From NCBI GenBank assembly GCA_959603585.1, contig CAUGYD010000004.1, positions 161,369-225,368 on the forward strand: a DNA stretch of 64,000 nt. The letters run 5' to 3'. This document shows positions 18,035-26,745 of this stretch, in pieces; the stretch's first letter is position 1; the number at the start of each line of letters is the position of its first letter. Under the pieces are notes generated by a model, which made no database searches, was not told the origin of the DNA, and worked only from the letters and a program-made list of their open reading frames with translations. Made by a program: the position numbers and the translations under genes. The DNA is from Scatosoma sp900555925 (GTDB lineage Bacteria > Bacillota > Clostridia > Christensenellales > Borkfalkiaceae).

Positions 18035-18185
18035 AATAAATTTATCATTAAAAAAATAAATTGAAATAATCAAAATAATAAATCGGACTAATGCTTTGAG
18101 GGAAATAAGGGGGATAATAAAGCAAAAAAGAGGTGATATATAAGTATTTCTTATGGGTATAGCAAAAATCGTTATATTCAAACAC

Positions 18186-18214
18186 TTGTTTTTTATTGAG
18201 GCGTATAGTATAAT
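18186..18214 (+). promoter_or_regulatory. Promoter of the liv/citrate/proline operon
   Basis: TTGTTT (18186-18191) and TATAAT (18209-18214) are separated by 17 bp. The expected start near 18221 gives a leader RNA of about 350 nt before the first structural gene. Confidence 0.7.
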
Positions 18215-18253
18215 AATAGAAATAAATTCAAAATCAAACGGACGGAAAAGACA

Positions 18254-18382
18254 ATGAACGTTAATGTCGAGGTACTAATTAGAGTATCGGTTATAACGGT
18301 CGGGCTAGTGCGAATTATTATGGCGAAGCCGGGCGGACAAGAGAGGGAACTCCGACTAAGGGGAGAAGGAAACGATCTGTGA
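18254..18382 (+). CDS. Branched-chain amino acid leader peptide (attenuator)
   Basis: A 42-residue open frame begins MNVNVEVLIRVSVITVGLVR. Of the first 23 codons, 13 encode Val, Ile or Leu (7 Val, 4 Ile, 2 Leu), including the less common CTA and ATA codons. It lies between a good promoter and the liv genes, with a GGACGGAAAAG partial ribosome site. Its stop codon lies inside a hairpin (ACGATC/GATCGT), and terminator-like stems follow. This is the arrangement of ribosome-mediated attenuation leaders such as those of ilv operons. The peptide itself is probably not functional; its translation speed would report charged Val/Ile/Leu tRNA. Confidence 0.78.
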   Translation: MNVNVEVLIRVSVITVGLVRIIMAKPGGQERELRLRGEGNDL

Positions 18383-18428
18383 AGGGGCGGATCGTTCCGG
18401 CTCTTCATACCGAAGCATTACCTTTTTT

Positions 18429-18475
18429 CGCCGACGGCTTTTAGCGGTATATCTGGGGCCGGCGGCGCTTTTTAT
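18429..18475 (+). terminator. Attenuator terminator 1 of the liv leader
   Basis: CGCCGACGGC (18429-18438) pairs with GCCGGCGGCG (18458-18467), nine of ten bases, and CTTTTTATTTT follows. The 3' strand of this stem can instead pair with 18486-18492 (CCGCCGG), which would disrupt the terminator. Confidence 0.75.
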
Positions 18476-18483
18476 TTTGAAAT

Positions 18484-18534
18484 CCCCGCCGGAGACTACT
18501 AAAAAGGGGCCGCTTTTTGTCGGCGGAGGTTTTT
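18484..18534 (+). terminator. Attenuator terminator 2 of the liv leader
   Basis: CCCCGCCG (18484-18491) pairs with CGGCGGAGG (18521-18529) with one bulged A, followed by TTTTT. Its 5' strand is shared with the alternative pairing to terminator 1, so the stems compete. Confidence 0.6.
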
Positions 18535-18567
18535 CAAAAATAAAAAAAATTTAAGGAGTAGATAGTT

Positions 18568-19761
18568 ATGAAAAAGAAATGGACGATGTTTGCATGTGCG
18601 GCGATGGCGGCGGTGATGGGCAGTGCCCTGTTTGTTTCCTGCGGAGGAAGCAAGAATTATGCGGAGAATAACGAAAAATTTTATATCGGTGCTTCGGGAC
18701 CTTTGACGGGCGGGGCAGCGGTTTACGGAAAGGCGGTGCAAAACGGAGCCCAGCTTGCGGTAGAGGAGATCAACGCGGCCGGTGGACTGGACGGGAAGCA
18801 GTTTGAATTTGTAATGATGGACGACAGTAACGACGATACTCGCGTGAACAGCAATTACGCTTCGCTGTATGAAAAGGGAATGCAGGTGAGCTTAGGGTGT
18901 GTAACGACGAAGCCGTGTTTAGCCTTCAAACAGCTTGCCGAGGAGGATAATTTGTTCTTTTTGACGCCGTCGGCGACGGGCGACGACGTAATAGGGGGAG
19001 GGAATGCCTATCAGATGTGTTTTTCCGACTCCGGGCAAGGTACCGCGGCGGCAGAATATGTAAGGGAGAATGTAACGGAAAGCACGATCGGAATTTTTTA
19101 TAAATCGGATGATCCGTATTCCAACGGTATCTATCAGAATTTTATCTCTGCGCTCGGAAAAAATTCGAACTTTACTTTCGTTACGACGAGCTTCACGGAC
19201 GATACGAATGCAGATTTCAGCTCTCAAATTAATCGCCTCAAAGACTGTAAATTTATCTTTATGCCCATCTATACTGAGCCGGCATCTCTGTTCATGATGC
19301 AAGCGAAAGGAGTCATTTCCGACGATGCCACCTATTTCGGTTGTGACGGCTTCGACGGAATCGAAAGCGCGTTTACGGAGGCAAACCCGATTTCCGCGAT
19401 TCCTCAGGAAATTTCCTATCTTTCTCATTTTGATGCCACAGCGGAGAGCGGGACGGCCAAGGAGTTTATCGACAGCTATACGGCAAAATACGGAAAAGAT
19501 ACGCTCAATCAGTTCGGGGCGGCCGCTTACGACTGCGTGTACGCGATTTATGAGGCGATGGAGACCGCGATTTCCGGCGGAGAGGAAATCCCCGTAAACA
19601 TTTCCGCAAGCGACTTGTGCGACATTCTCAAAGAGACTTTCCAAAAGGAAGACTTCACCTTTGACGGGGTGACGGGTACAGGCATCTATTGGAGCGAGGA
19701 CGGAACGGTAAATAAAGTCCCTGTGAAATATATCGTGAAGGAGAAGAGTTCGGCGGCATAA
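18568..19761 (+). CDS. livJ: Branched-chain amino acid ABC transporter substrate-binding lipoprotein
   Basis: A 397-residue lipoprotein. The signal peptide ends in the lipobox FVSC with C25. The mature part is a type I periplasmic-binding fold (FYIGASGPLTGGAAVYGKAV, then FEFVMMDDSNDD), the LivJ/LivK family pattern. It captures Leu/Ile/Val or a related amino acid at the outer membrane face and passes it to LivH/LivM. First structural gene after the attenuator, with AAGGAG upstream. The specificity is supported by the Val/Ile/Leu-rich leader; LivJ relatives also bind amides or urea. Confidence 0.92.
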   Translation: MKKKWTMFACAAMAAVMGSALFVSCGGSKNYAENNEKFYIGASGPLTGGAAVYGKAVQNGAQLAVEEINAAGGLDGKQFEFVMMDDSNDDTRVNSNYASLYEKGMQVSLGCVTTKPCLAFKQLAEEDNLFFLTPSATGDDVIGGGNAYQMCFSDSGQGTAAAEYVRENVTESTIGIFYKSDDPYSNGIYQNFISALGKNSNFTFVTTSFTDDTNADFSSQINRLKDCKFIFMPIYTEPASLFMMQAKGVISDDATYFGCDGFDGIESAFTEANPISAIPQEISYLSHFDATAESGTAKEFIDSYTAKYGKDTLNQFGAAAYDCVYAIYEAMETAISGGEEIPVNISASDLCDILKETFQKEDFTFDGVTGTGIYWSEDGTVNKVPVKYIVKEKSSAA

Positions 19762-19801
19762 GGACAGGGGCAGGTAAGCGGCGGATGCGGAGGAGAAAGG
19801 A

Positions 19802-20677
19802 ATGCTGGATTTCATCACTACATTTATCAACGGACTCAATCTTGGAGGAATTTACGCACTGATCGCGCTCGGCTACACGATGGTGTACGGTATAGCGAAG
19901 ATGTTAAACTTTGCGCACGGCGACATTATTATGGTAGGCGGATATACGATCATGGTATTTTTCAGCATGACGGGGCTGCCCGTCGTGGGCGTGCTGTGCG
20001 CGATTCCCCTCTGCGTGGTCGTGGGTATCGTCATCGAAAAAGTCGCATATAAACCTTTGAGGGGCGCTTCTCCCCTCGCGGTGCTGATCACGGCGATCGG
20101 TGTCAGTTATCTGTTGCAGAGCTTGGCGCAGATGATTTTCGGGCCGGGGCAGCAGATGGTAGATCTGGGCGATTTGGGCACAATTTCCGTCGGAAGTTTG
20201 AAGATTAAAGTTTCGACGATCGTGACGCTTCTCGCCGCGACGGCGATCATGGTTTCTTTGACGCTATTCGTTCATAAGACGAAGGCGGGCAAAGCCATGC
20301 TCGCTGTGGCGGAGGACCGGGACGCGGCTCGCCTGATGGGCATCAACGTAAACGCGATTATCACATTGACCTTTGCCATCGGTTCGGCACTTGCGGCCGT
20401 AGCGGGAGTATTTTACCTTCTGGGCTCGCCTGCGGTATATCCTACCTTGGGATCCATGCCGGGAATCAAAGCGTTTACGGCGGCGGTCATCGGGGGGATA
20501 GGTTCGATTCCGGGCGCCATGGTCGGCGGACTTCTTCTCGGAATCATCGAATGTATCTGCGGAGCAGTGCCCGCGCTGTCCAAGTATACGATTGCCGTGG
20601 AGTTTGTTTTGCTCATCGTCATACTCCTCGTCAAACCGAGCGGTATTCTCGGCAAGAAAAAACGGGAGAAGGTGTGA
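19802..20677 (+). CDS. livH: Branched-chain amino acid ABC transporter permease
   Basis: A 291-residue membrane protein with about eight hydrophobic helices. GGIYALIALGYTMVYGI near the N-terminus, LNFAHGDIIM, and PLRGASPLAVLITAIGVSY are characteristic of LivH. The EAA-like coupling loop (AVAEDRDAARLMGINVNAII) is present. It starts behind AGGAGAAAGG, 40 bp after livJ. The stop is one base before the livM-livG start. Confidence 0.95.
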   Translation: MLDFITTFINGLNLGGIYALIALGYTMVYGIAKMLNFAHGDIIMVGGYTIMVFFSMTGLPVVGVLCAIPLCVVVGIVIEKVAYKPLRGASPLAVLITAIGVSYLLQSLAQMIFGPGQQMVDLGDLGTISVGSLKIKVSTIVTLLAATAIMVSLTLFVHKTKAGKAMLAVAEDRDAARLMGINVNAIITLTFAIGSALAAVAGVFYLLGSPAVYPTLGSMPGIKAFTAAVIGGIGSIPGAMVGGLLLGIIECICGAVPALSKYTIAVEFVLLIVILLVKPSGILGKKKREKV

Positions 20678-20678
20678 T

Positions 20679-22652
20679 ATGGAAAATGCGGCAAAAACTT
20701 ATTTCAAAAATATCAAAAAGAACTTTGAGTGGAAGGGTTGTATTAATTACGTGGTAGTCGCGGCATTTGCCATTTTCTTTTCCGTTCTGCATTCGACGGG
20801 AAATCTGGAACGATCCACTCGTTTCCTTCTCGAAAAAATCACATATAGCGCGGTGCTTGCCGTCTCCCTCTGCCTCGTCGTCGGCTTTTTGGGCGAACTT
20901 TCCTTGGGGCATGCGGCATTCATGGGCTTGGGAGCATATATCGGCGGCTATATGGAAACGTATGTCTATGCGAGCTTTACGGACGCTGCGCCGCTCGTGT
21001 CGATCATCGTCTCCATGCTCATCGGCGGTTTGGTCGCGGCGTTTTTCGGCTTGATTATCGGTCTTCCCGCCCTCCGTCTGAAAGGGGATTACCTCGCTAT
21101 CGTCACGCTCGCGTTCGGGGAAATCGTTCGGACGGTTTTCCAGAATTCGGGGACTTTCGGGGCGGAACTCGGAATGGATACTTATCGGTATAAGGAAATT
21201 TTCATCGTCGGGTTCGTAGTGCTTCTCATCACGATGTTTGTCGTACAAAATCTTGTGCGCAGCAAACAAGGCAGGGCGATCATGGCAATTCGTGATAATG
21301 AAATTGCCGCCCGCTCTATGGGTATAAACGTCACTTACTATAAGTTGATGGTATTCATGCTCTCGGCGTTTTTCGCTGGAATCGCGGGAGTGCTTTTCAG
21401 CAACACCAATCGCGTCTCTTCCGGTACTTTCGGTTATAGTTATTCCATCGATATTCTCGTCATGGTCGTGCTCGGCGGCATGCGCAGCATAAGCGGCGTA
21501 ATCGTATCCGCTGTGCTAATCACTTGGATAAACACCGAACTCGCCACAGTTCTTACGGGCAATCTTGCGGCGCTGCAAAACGTAATTTACTCTCTCATTC
21601 TCATCGGAATCGTGGTTTTCAATCACGCGCCGGGACTCAAAGATTTCAGAAAAAAATATAACTTCCGTACTCTCGCGGCAAAAATTTTCAAAAAGAAATC
21701 TTCCGCTGCGCCCGTTTCCGAACCTGTCTCCGATAACGTCGGAACTTCTTCGGTTTCTTCCGCGGAAATTTCCGCAGAACCTTCTCTTCCGACTTGCGTT
21801 ACTTCTCCGAAGTCTGTTGAAGCCGAGGCCTCTGTTTTACCTGCCCGACAAGCCGATGCGGTTTCTACCGAGGAAGCAGAGGCGGAATACGTCCTCAAAA
21901 CGGAAAATCTGGGTATATCTTTCGGCGGTCTCAGTGCCGTGAAGGGGATAGACCTTCAAATCAAGAAGGGAGAACTTTACGGTTTGATCGGCCCTAACGG
22001 AGCGGGCAAGACGACGGTATTCAATCTCCTCACGGGAGTATATAAACCGACGACGGGAGATTTCTATCTGAACGGCAGGAAGCTGACGGGAAAGAGCCAG
22101 ATGATGATCAACCGTGCGGGGATCGCGCGGACGTTTCAGAATATTCGTATTTTCGAGGATATGAGTATTATCCGCAACGTAATGGTAGGGCTGGAAAATC
22201 GTCCCGAGTATAAATGTTCGTTGGCGAACAGTATTTTCAGAACTCCGCGGTATTATAAGACGGTAACGGCGATGCGTGAGAAGGCGAAGGAGCTTCTTCG
22301 GGTATTCGGCTTGGAAGAGATTCGGAACCAGCTCGCGGGGAATCTGCCTTACGGGAAGCAGAGAAAGCTGGAAATCGCGCGGGCGTTGGCGACGTCGCCT
22401 TCTTTGCTGTTGCTCGACGAGCCCGCGGCGGGCATGAACCCCAACGAGACGCAAGAGCTCATGGATACCATCAGACTGGTGCGGGATAAATTCGACGTCA
22501 CGATCCTGCTCATCGAGCACGACATGCGGCTCGTTTCGGGGATTTGCGACAGACTGACGGTGCTCAATTTCGGCACGGTGCTTGCGCAGGGGAAGGTGAA
22601 GGACGTGTTGAACGATCCGGAAGTCGTAAGGGCATATCTGGGAGGTGAATGA
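20679..22652 (+). CDS. livM-livG: LivM-LivG fusion: permease plus ATPase
   Basis: A 657-residue fusion of two usually separate subunits. Residues 1 to about 335 are LivM, with the permease signature LSLGHAAFMGLGAYIG and the coupling loop AIRDNEIAARSMGINV. About 65 residues of Ser/Pro/Ala/Glu-rich linker follow. Residues from about 405 form the LivG ATPase, with Walker A GPNGAGKTT at 438-446, signature LPYGKQRKLEIARA, Walker B LLLLDEPAAGM and the switch EHDM. There is no internal start with a good ribosome site at the junction, so fusion is real unless the linker is processed. The ATG follows directly on the livH stop. Confidence 0.93.
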   Translation: MENAAKTYFKNIKKNFEWKGCINYVVVAAFAIFFSVLHSTGNLERSTRFLLEKITYSAVLAVSLCLVVGFLGELSLGHAAFMGLGAYIGGYMETYVYASFTDAAPLVSIIVSMLIGGLVAAFFGLIIGLPALRLKGDYLAIVTLAFGEIVRTVFQNSGTFGAELGMDTYRYKEIFIVGFVVLLITMFVVQNLVRSKQGRAIMAIRDNEIAARSMGINVTYYKLMVFMLSAFFAGIAGVLFSNTNRVSSGTFGYSYSIDILVMVVLGGMRSISGVIVSAVLITWINTELATVLTGNLAALQNVIYSLILIGIVVFNHAPGLKDFRKKYNFRTLAAKIFKKKSSAAPVSEPVSDNVGTSSVSSAEISAEPSLPTCVTSPKSVEAEASVLPARQADAVSTEEAEAEYVLKTENLGISFGGLSAVKGIDLQIKKGELYGLIGPNGAGKTTVFNLLTGVYKPTTGDFYLNGRKLTGKSQMMINRAGIARTFQNIRIFEDMSIIRNVMVGLENRPEYKCSLANSIFRTPRYYKTVTAMREKAKELLRVFGLEEIRNQLAGNLPYGKQRKLEIARALATSPSLLLLDEPAAGMNPNETQELMDTIRLVRDKFDVTILLIEHDMRLVSGICDRLTVLNFGTVLAQGKVKDVLNDPEVVRAYLGGE

Positions 22653-22653
22653 G

Positions 22654-23370
22654 ATGGCTTTGCTGAACGTCGAAAATCTTCAAGTATCTTACGGCCTCAT
22701 CAAGGCAATCAAGGGAATTTCCTTTCATGTAGACGAAGGAGAAATCGTAGCGCTTATCGGGACGAACGGAGCGGGCAAAACGACGGCGATGCACGCGGTC
22801 GCAAAGCTCTTGACGCCCGATAGCGGCAAAATCGAGTTCGCGGGTACGGACGTGACCAAATACCCCGCGCATAAAATCGTGCGGTTGGGCATGAGTCAGG
22901 TTCCCGAGGGGCGGAGGATTTTTCAGGAGCTCAAAGTCAAGGACAATCTTTTGCTGGGAGCCTTTTCGCGCAAGGATAAAGCGGAATTTTTGGGAACTTT
23001 GGAGGAGATGTATTCGCTTTTCCCGATATTGAAGGAACGTGAAAACCAGATCGCGGGCACGCTTTCGGGCGGAGAACAGCAAATGCTGGCGGTGGCGCGG
23101 GCGATGATGTCTCATCCGAAACTTTTATTGCTCGACGAGCCGAGCATGGGGCTTTCGCCGCTGTATGTAGGTCAGATTTTCGGCATGATAAAGAAAATCA
23201 ACGAAAGCGGCGTGACCGTCTTTCTCGTCGAGCAGAACGCAAAGCAAGCGCTGTCTTTGGCGGACAGGGCGTATGTTCTGGAAACGGGCAACGTCATTTT
23301 GGAAGGGACGGGCAAAGAATTATTGAACAATGAAAACGTCAGAAAGGCTTACTTGGGGGAGGGCGAATGA
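22654..23370 (+). CDS. livF: Branched-chain amino acid ABC transporter ATPase
   Basis: A 238-residue ABC ATPase. Walker A GTNGAGKTT, the LivF-type segment SQVPEGRRIFQEL, signature LSGGEQQM, Walker B LLLLDEPSMGL and the H-loop region VEQNAKQAL are all present. ATG 22654 is preceded by GGAGGTGA and comes one base after the fusion's stop codon. It pairs with the LivG half of the fusion to form the asymmetric ATPase dimer. Confidence 0.94.
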   Translation: MALLNVENLQVSYGLIKAIKGISFHVDEGEIVALIGTNGAGKTTAMHAVAKLLTPDSGKIEFAGTDVTKYPAHKIVRLGMSQVPEGRRIFQELKVKDNLLLGAFSRKDKAEFLGTLEEMYSLFPILKERENQIAGTLSGGEQQMLAVARAMMSHPKLLLLDEPSMGLSPLYVGQIFGMIKKINESGVTVFLVEQNAKQALSLADRAYVLETGNVILEGTGKELLNNENVRKAYLGEGE

Positions 23371-23409
23371 TTTCGCCCTCCGAATCGGGTTATAAGGAGA
23401 AACGGACTT

Positions 23410-24786
23410 ATGTTGAAAAGGTCGGATAAAACGAATCTTTTGGAGCAGCATTCTTACGTATACGATTTGCAGGACGTAGCTACGCCCAATCTGTATACGG
23501 AAATTTACGATTATGCGGAAATTCCGAAAGTCCCGTTCAATCACCGTCGGGTGCCGCTCGGCATGGCGGACGAAATCTGGATCACGGACACTTCTTTCCG
23601 CGACGGCCAGCAGTCCCGTACGCCGTATACGGTTGAGGAAATCGCAGACTTGTTCCGCCTGCTTTCGCGGCTGGGCGGGGAGAACGGCATCATTCGCCAG
23701 ACGGAATTTTTCGCGTATAGCAAAAAGGATCGGGAAGCCATAGAAAAATGTCAGTCCATGGATCTGAAATTTCCCGAAATCACCACTTGGATACGGGCGA
23801 AGAAGGAAGATTTCGCGCTCGTCAAAAGTCTGGGCATCAAGGAGACGGGAATCCTCGTCAGCGCGTCGGATTATCATATTTTCAAAAAGCTGGGACTGAC
23901 CCGCAAGCAGGCTCTCGATAAATACGTCGGCGCGGTCAAGGACTCCTTCGACGCGGGAATCATTCCCCGTTGTCACTTGGAGGACATTACCCGCGCGGAT
24001 TTTTACGGCTTCGTGCTCCCGTTTGTCAACGAATTGCAGCGCGTCTCGGACGAAGCGGGAATCCCCGTCAAAATCCGCGCCTGCGACACGATGGGCTACG
24101 GCGTGCCGTTCGCGGAGGTGGCGCTCCCCCGAAGCGTGGCGGGAATTATCTACGGAATCCAGCACTATTCGGGAATTTCCTCCGACCGTCTGGAATGGCA
24201 CGGCCATAACGATTTCCATAAAGCGGTAGCGAACGCGACGACCGCATGGCTCTACGGCGCGAGCGGCGTCAACTGTTCCATGCTGGGAATCGGCGAGCGC
24301 ACGGGCAATATTCCCTTGGAAGCCATGGTGCTCGAATATGCTTCTCTGCGCGGTTCTCTGGACGGAATGGATACGACGGTCATCACGGAAATCGCGGATT
24401 ATTATAGAGACGTAATCGGGTTCGATATTCCGCCGATGATGCCGTATGTCGGGAGTAGTTTCAATGTCACGCGCGCGGGCATACATGCGGACGGGCTCAT
24501 GAAGGACGAGCGGATTTATAATATCTTCGATACGAAAAAGATCCTCAATAAGAGCGCGGGCGTCATGCTGGGCCCGAACAGCGGTCTTGCGGGCGTCGCC
24601 TATTGGATAAACGGGCATTACGGCTTTAAGGGGGACGAACTCGTCATGAAAGGCGACGACGCGGTAATCGAATTAAAGAATCGGATCGATGCAATTTACG
24701 AAGACGGGAGGGTGTCCGCCGTTTCCGAAGAGGAACTTGAAACGATGCTTTCGGAAATCGATCCCGCCCGCTTCGGGAAAAAATAA
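23410..24786 (+). CDS. Probable Re-citrate synthase (isopropylmalate/homocitrate synthase family)
   Basis: A 458-residue HMGL-like (TIM-barrel) condensing enzyme. DTSFRDGQQSR at about residues 60-70 is the metal/acetyl-CoA motif and EWHGHNDFHKA the second metal-binding motif. In isopropylmalate synthases a longer C-terminal regulatory domain would follow; here it is missing or different. The next two genes are aconitase and isocitrate dehydrogenase, so the product should be citrate rather than isopropylmalate. This matches Re-citrate synthase described in Clostridium kluyveri, which belongs to this same family. Homocitrate synthase is the main alternative. It supplies 2-oxoglutarate for glutamate and proline. 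Confidence 0.82.
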   Translation: MLKRSDKTNLLEQHSYVYDLQDVATPNLYTEIYDYAEIPKVPFNHRRVPLGMADEIWITDTSFRDGQQSRTPYTVEEIADLFRLLSRLGGENGIIRQTEFFAYSKKDREAIEKCQSMDLKFPEITTWIRAKKEDFALVKSLGIKETGILVSASDYHIFKKLGLTRKQALDKYVGAVKDSFDAGIIPRCHLEDITRADFYGFVLPFVNELQRVSDEAGIPVKIRACDTMGYGVPFAEVALPRSVAGIIYGIQHYSGISSDRLEWHGHNDFHKAVANATTAWLYGASGVNCSMLGIGERTGNIPLEAMVLEYASLRGSLDGMDTTVITEIADYYRDVIGFDIPPMMPYVGSSFNVTRAGIHADGLMKDERIYNIFDTKKILNKSAGVMLGPNSGLAGVAYWINGHYGFKGDELVMKGDDAVIELKNRIDAIYEDGRVSAVSEEELETMLSEIDPARFGKK

Positions 24787-24813
24787 TAAAATTCAGAGGT
24801 ATAAAGGAAGAAT

Positions 24814-26745
24814 ATGGGACAGACAATCGCACAGAAAATCATCGCAAAACATCTCGTTTCGGGCGAAATGAAGGCCGGAAAGGAAATCGCCTTGAAAATC
24901 GACCAGACGCTCACGCAGGACGCGACGGGCACGATGGCGTATCTCGAATTTGAGAGCATGGGCGTCGAGCGCGTCCGCACGGAGCGCTCCGTGGCATACG
25001 TAGACCATAATACGCTGCAAACGGGCTTTGAGAATCCCGACGACCATCGTTTTATTCGCACGATCGCGAAAAAACACGGCATCTATTTTTCCCGTCCGGG
25101 AAACGGAATCTGTCATCAGGTACACCTCGAACGCTTCGGAATTCCGGGCAAGACGTTGATCGGTTCCGACAGCCATACGCCCACGGGCGGGGGGCTGGGA
25201 ATGCTCGCGTTCGGTGCGGGCGGAATGGACGTCGCGGTGGCGATGGGCGGCGGAGCCTATTATATCACCATGCCGAAAATGCTGAAAGTGAATTTAAGGG
25301 GGCGCCTTCGTCCGTTTGTCACGGCGAAGGACGTCAGCCTGGAAATTCTCCGTCTGCTCTCGGTAAAGGGCGGAGTGGGCTATATTATCGAATGGGGCGG
25401 CGAGGGGATCAAGACGCTCTCCGTTCCCGAGCGGGCGACGATTACCAATATGGGAACGGAGCTGGGCGCCACAACTTCGATTTTCCCTTCCGACGAAGTG
25501 ACGCGGGCGTTTTTGAAGGCGCAGGGGCGCGAGGGCGACTTCGTCGCTTTGGAAAGCGATCCCGACGCCGTTTACGACAAGGTCATAGAAATCGACCTCG
25601 ATGCGCTGGAACCCATGATCGCCAAGCCGCACAGTCCCGATAACGTGGTGAAGGTGAGCGAAGTGGAAGGAATGAAAGTGGATCAGGTATGTATCGGCTC
25701 CTGTACCAATTCTTCTTTGTACGACATGTTGAAGGCGGCGGCGATTTTCCGCGGCAGGACGGTGGCGGACAGCGTGGACGTCTCTGTTTCCCCGGGTTCG
25801 AGACAGGTGCTTGCGGAGCTCATGCGAAGCGGCGCTGCGGAGGATTTCATCTCCGCGGGCGCGCGACTTCTGGAATGTGCCTGCGGTCCTTGCATCGGCA
25901 TGGGCTTTTCTCCCAGCTCGGGCGGCGTATCCCTTCGGACGTTCAACCGTAACTTTGAAGGCAGGAGCGGCACAAAGGACGCCAAGGTGTGCCTTTGCTC
26001 ACCCGAGACGGCGGCGGCTTCGGCTCTGGCGGGGTACATTTTCGATCCTCGGAAATTAGACGTCAGCCTCGCGGTCAAAATGCCCGAAACCTTCCATACG
26101 GACGACAGCGGAATACTTCCTCCCGCATCGGCGGAGGAGAGCAAAGACGTGGAGATCCTGCGCGGGCCGAACATCAAGCCTTTCCCCGTGAACACGCCCG
26201 TGCCCGATAAAATGACGGTAAAGGTTTCGTTAAAGACGGGAGACAATATCACGACCGATCACATCATGCCCGCGGGCGCGAAAATTCTTCCCTTCCGTTC
26301 CAATATTCCGTATATGTCGCAGTTTTGTTTCTCCGCGTTGGATAAGGAATTTCCCGAACGCGCGAAGGCGTATAAAGCGAGCGTCATCATCGGCGGCGTA
26401 AATTACGGGCAGGGTTCTTCGCGGGAGCATGCGGCGCTCGTCCCGATGTATCTGGGAATCAAAGCGGTTGCGGCAAAAAGTTTCGCGCGCATTCACGCGG
26501 CGAACTTGATCAACGCGGGGATTTTGCCCCTCGAATTTGAGGACGCTTCGGATTACGACGAAATTTCTCTTTCGGACGAATTGGAAATGGACGACTTGTA
26601 CGCCGGCCTGAAAGCGGGGCGCGTAAAAGTATTGAATAAGACGACGGGGAAGACGTTCTGTCTTAAATGTTCCCTGACGGAACGGACCTACGGAATTTTG
26701 CGCGCGGGCGGGCTTTTGAACTATACGAAGGAGGGAAACGCATGA
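24814..26745 (+). CDS. acnA: Aconitate hydratase
   Basis: A 643-residue single-chain aconitase of the short bacterial type, converting citrate to isocitrate. The [4Fe-4S] ligands lie in CIGSCTNSS and in CACGPCIGMG. GSDSHTPTGGGLGMLAFG and the C-terminal swivel domain (GQGSSREHAALVP) are complete, so it is not a LeuC/LeuD pair. It starts 27 bp after the citrate synthase gene and its stop overlaps the isocitrate dehydrogenase start (ATGA). The gene symbol is by function; it might be named acn or acnA. Confidence 0.93.
   Translation: MGQTIAQKIIAKHLVSGEMKAGKEIALKIDQTLTQDATGTMAYLEFESMGVERVRTERSVAYVDHNTLQTGFENPDDHRFIRTIAKKHGIYFSRPGNGICHQVHLERFGIPGKTLIGSDSHTPTGGGLGMLAFGAGGMDVAVAMGGGAYYITMPKMLKVNLRGRLRPFVTAKDVSLEILRLLSVKGGVGYIIEWGGEGIKTLSVPERATITNMGTELGATTSIFPSDEVTRAFLKAQGREGDFVALESDPDAVYDKVIEIDLDALEPMIAKPHSPDNVVKVSEVEGMKVDQVCIGSCTNSSLYDMLKAAAIFRGRTVADSVDVSVSPGSRQVLAELMRSGAAEDFISAGARLLECACGPCIGMGFSPSSGGVSLRTFNRNFEGRSGTKDAKVCLCSPETAAASALAGYIFDPRKLDVSLAVKMPETFHTDDSGILPPASAEESKDVEILRGPNIKPFPVNTPVPDKMTVKVSLKTGDNITTDHIMPAGAKILPFRSNIPYMSQFCFSALDKEFPERAKAYKASVIIGGVNYGQGSSREHAALVPMYLGIKAVAAKSFARIHAANLINAGILPLEFEDASDYDEISLSDELEMDDLYAGLKAGRVKVLNKTTGKTFCLKCSLTERTYGILRAGGLLNYTKEGNA

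Noticed and set aside
18153..18257. A 34-codon frame overlapping the liv leader peptide start
   Set aside because: It spans the promoter, its ribosome site is too far away, and it has no special codon content. The downstream Val/Ile/Leu frame is the better leader.
18035..18567. T-box riboswitch in the liv leader
   Set aside because: No AGGGTGGNACCGCG-like T-box bulge sequence or specifier stem was found; the leader-peptide model explains the region better.
23410..26745. Leucine biosynthesis (leuA, leuCD) after the liv genes
   Set aside because: The aconitase is a single 643-residue chain with the C-terminal swivel domain, and the following genes lead to glutamate and proline, so citrate rather than isopropylmalate chemistry is favoured.
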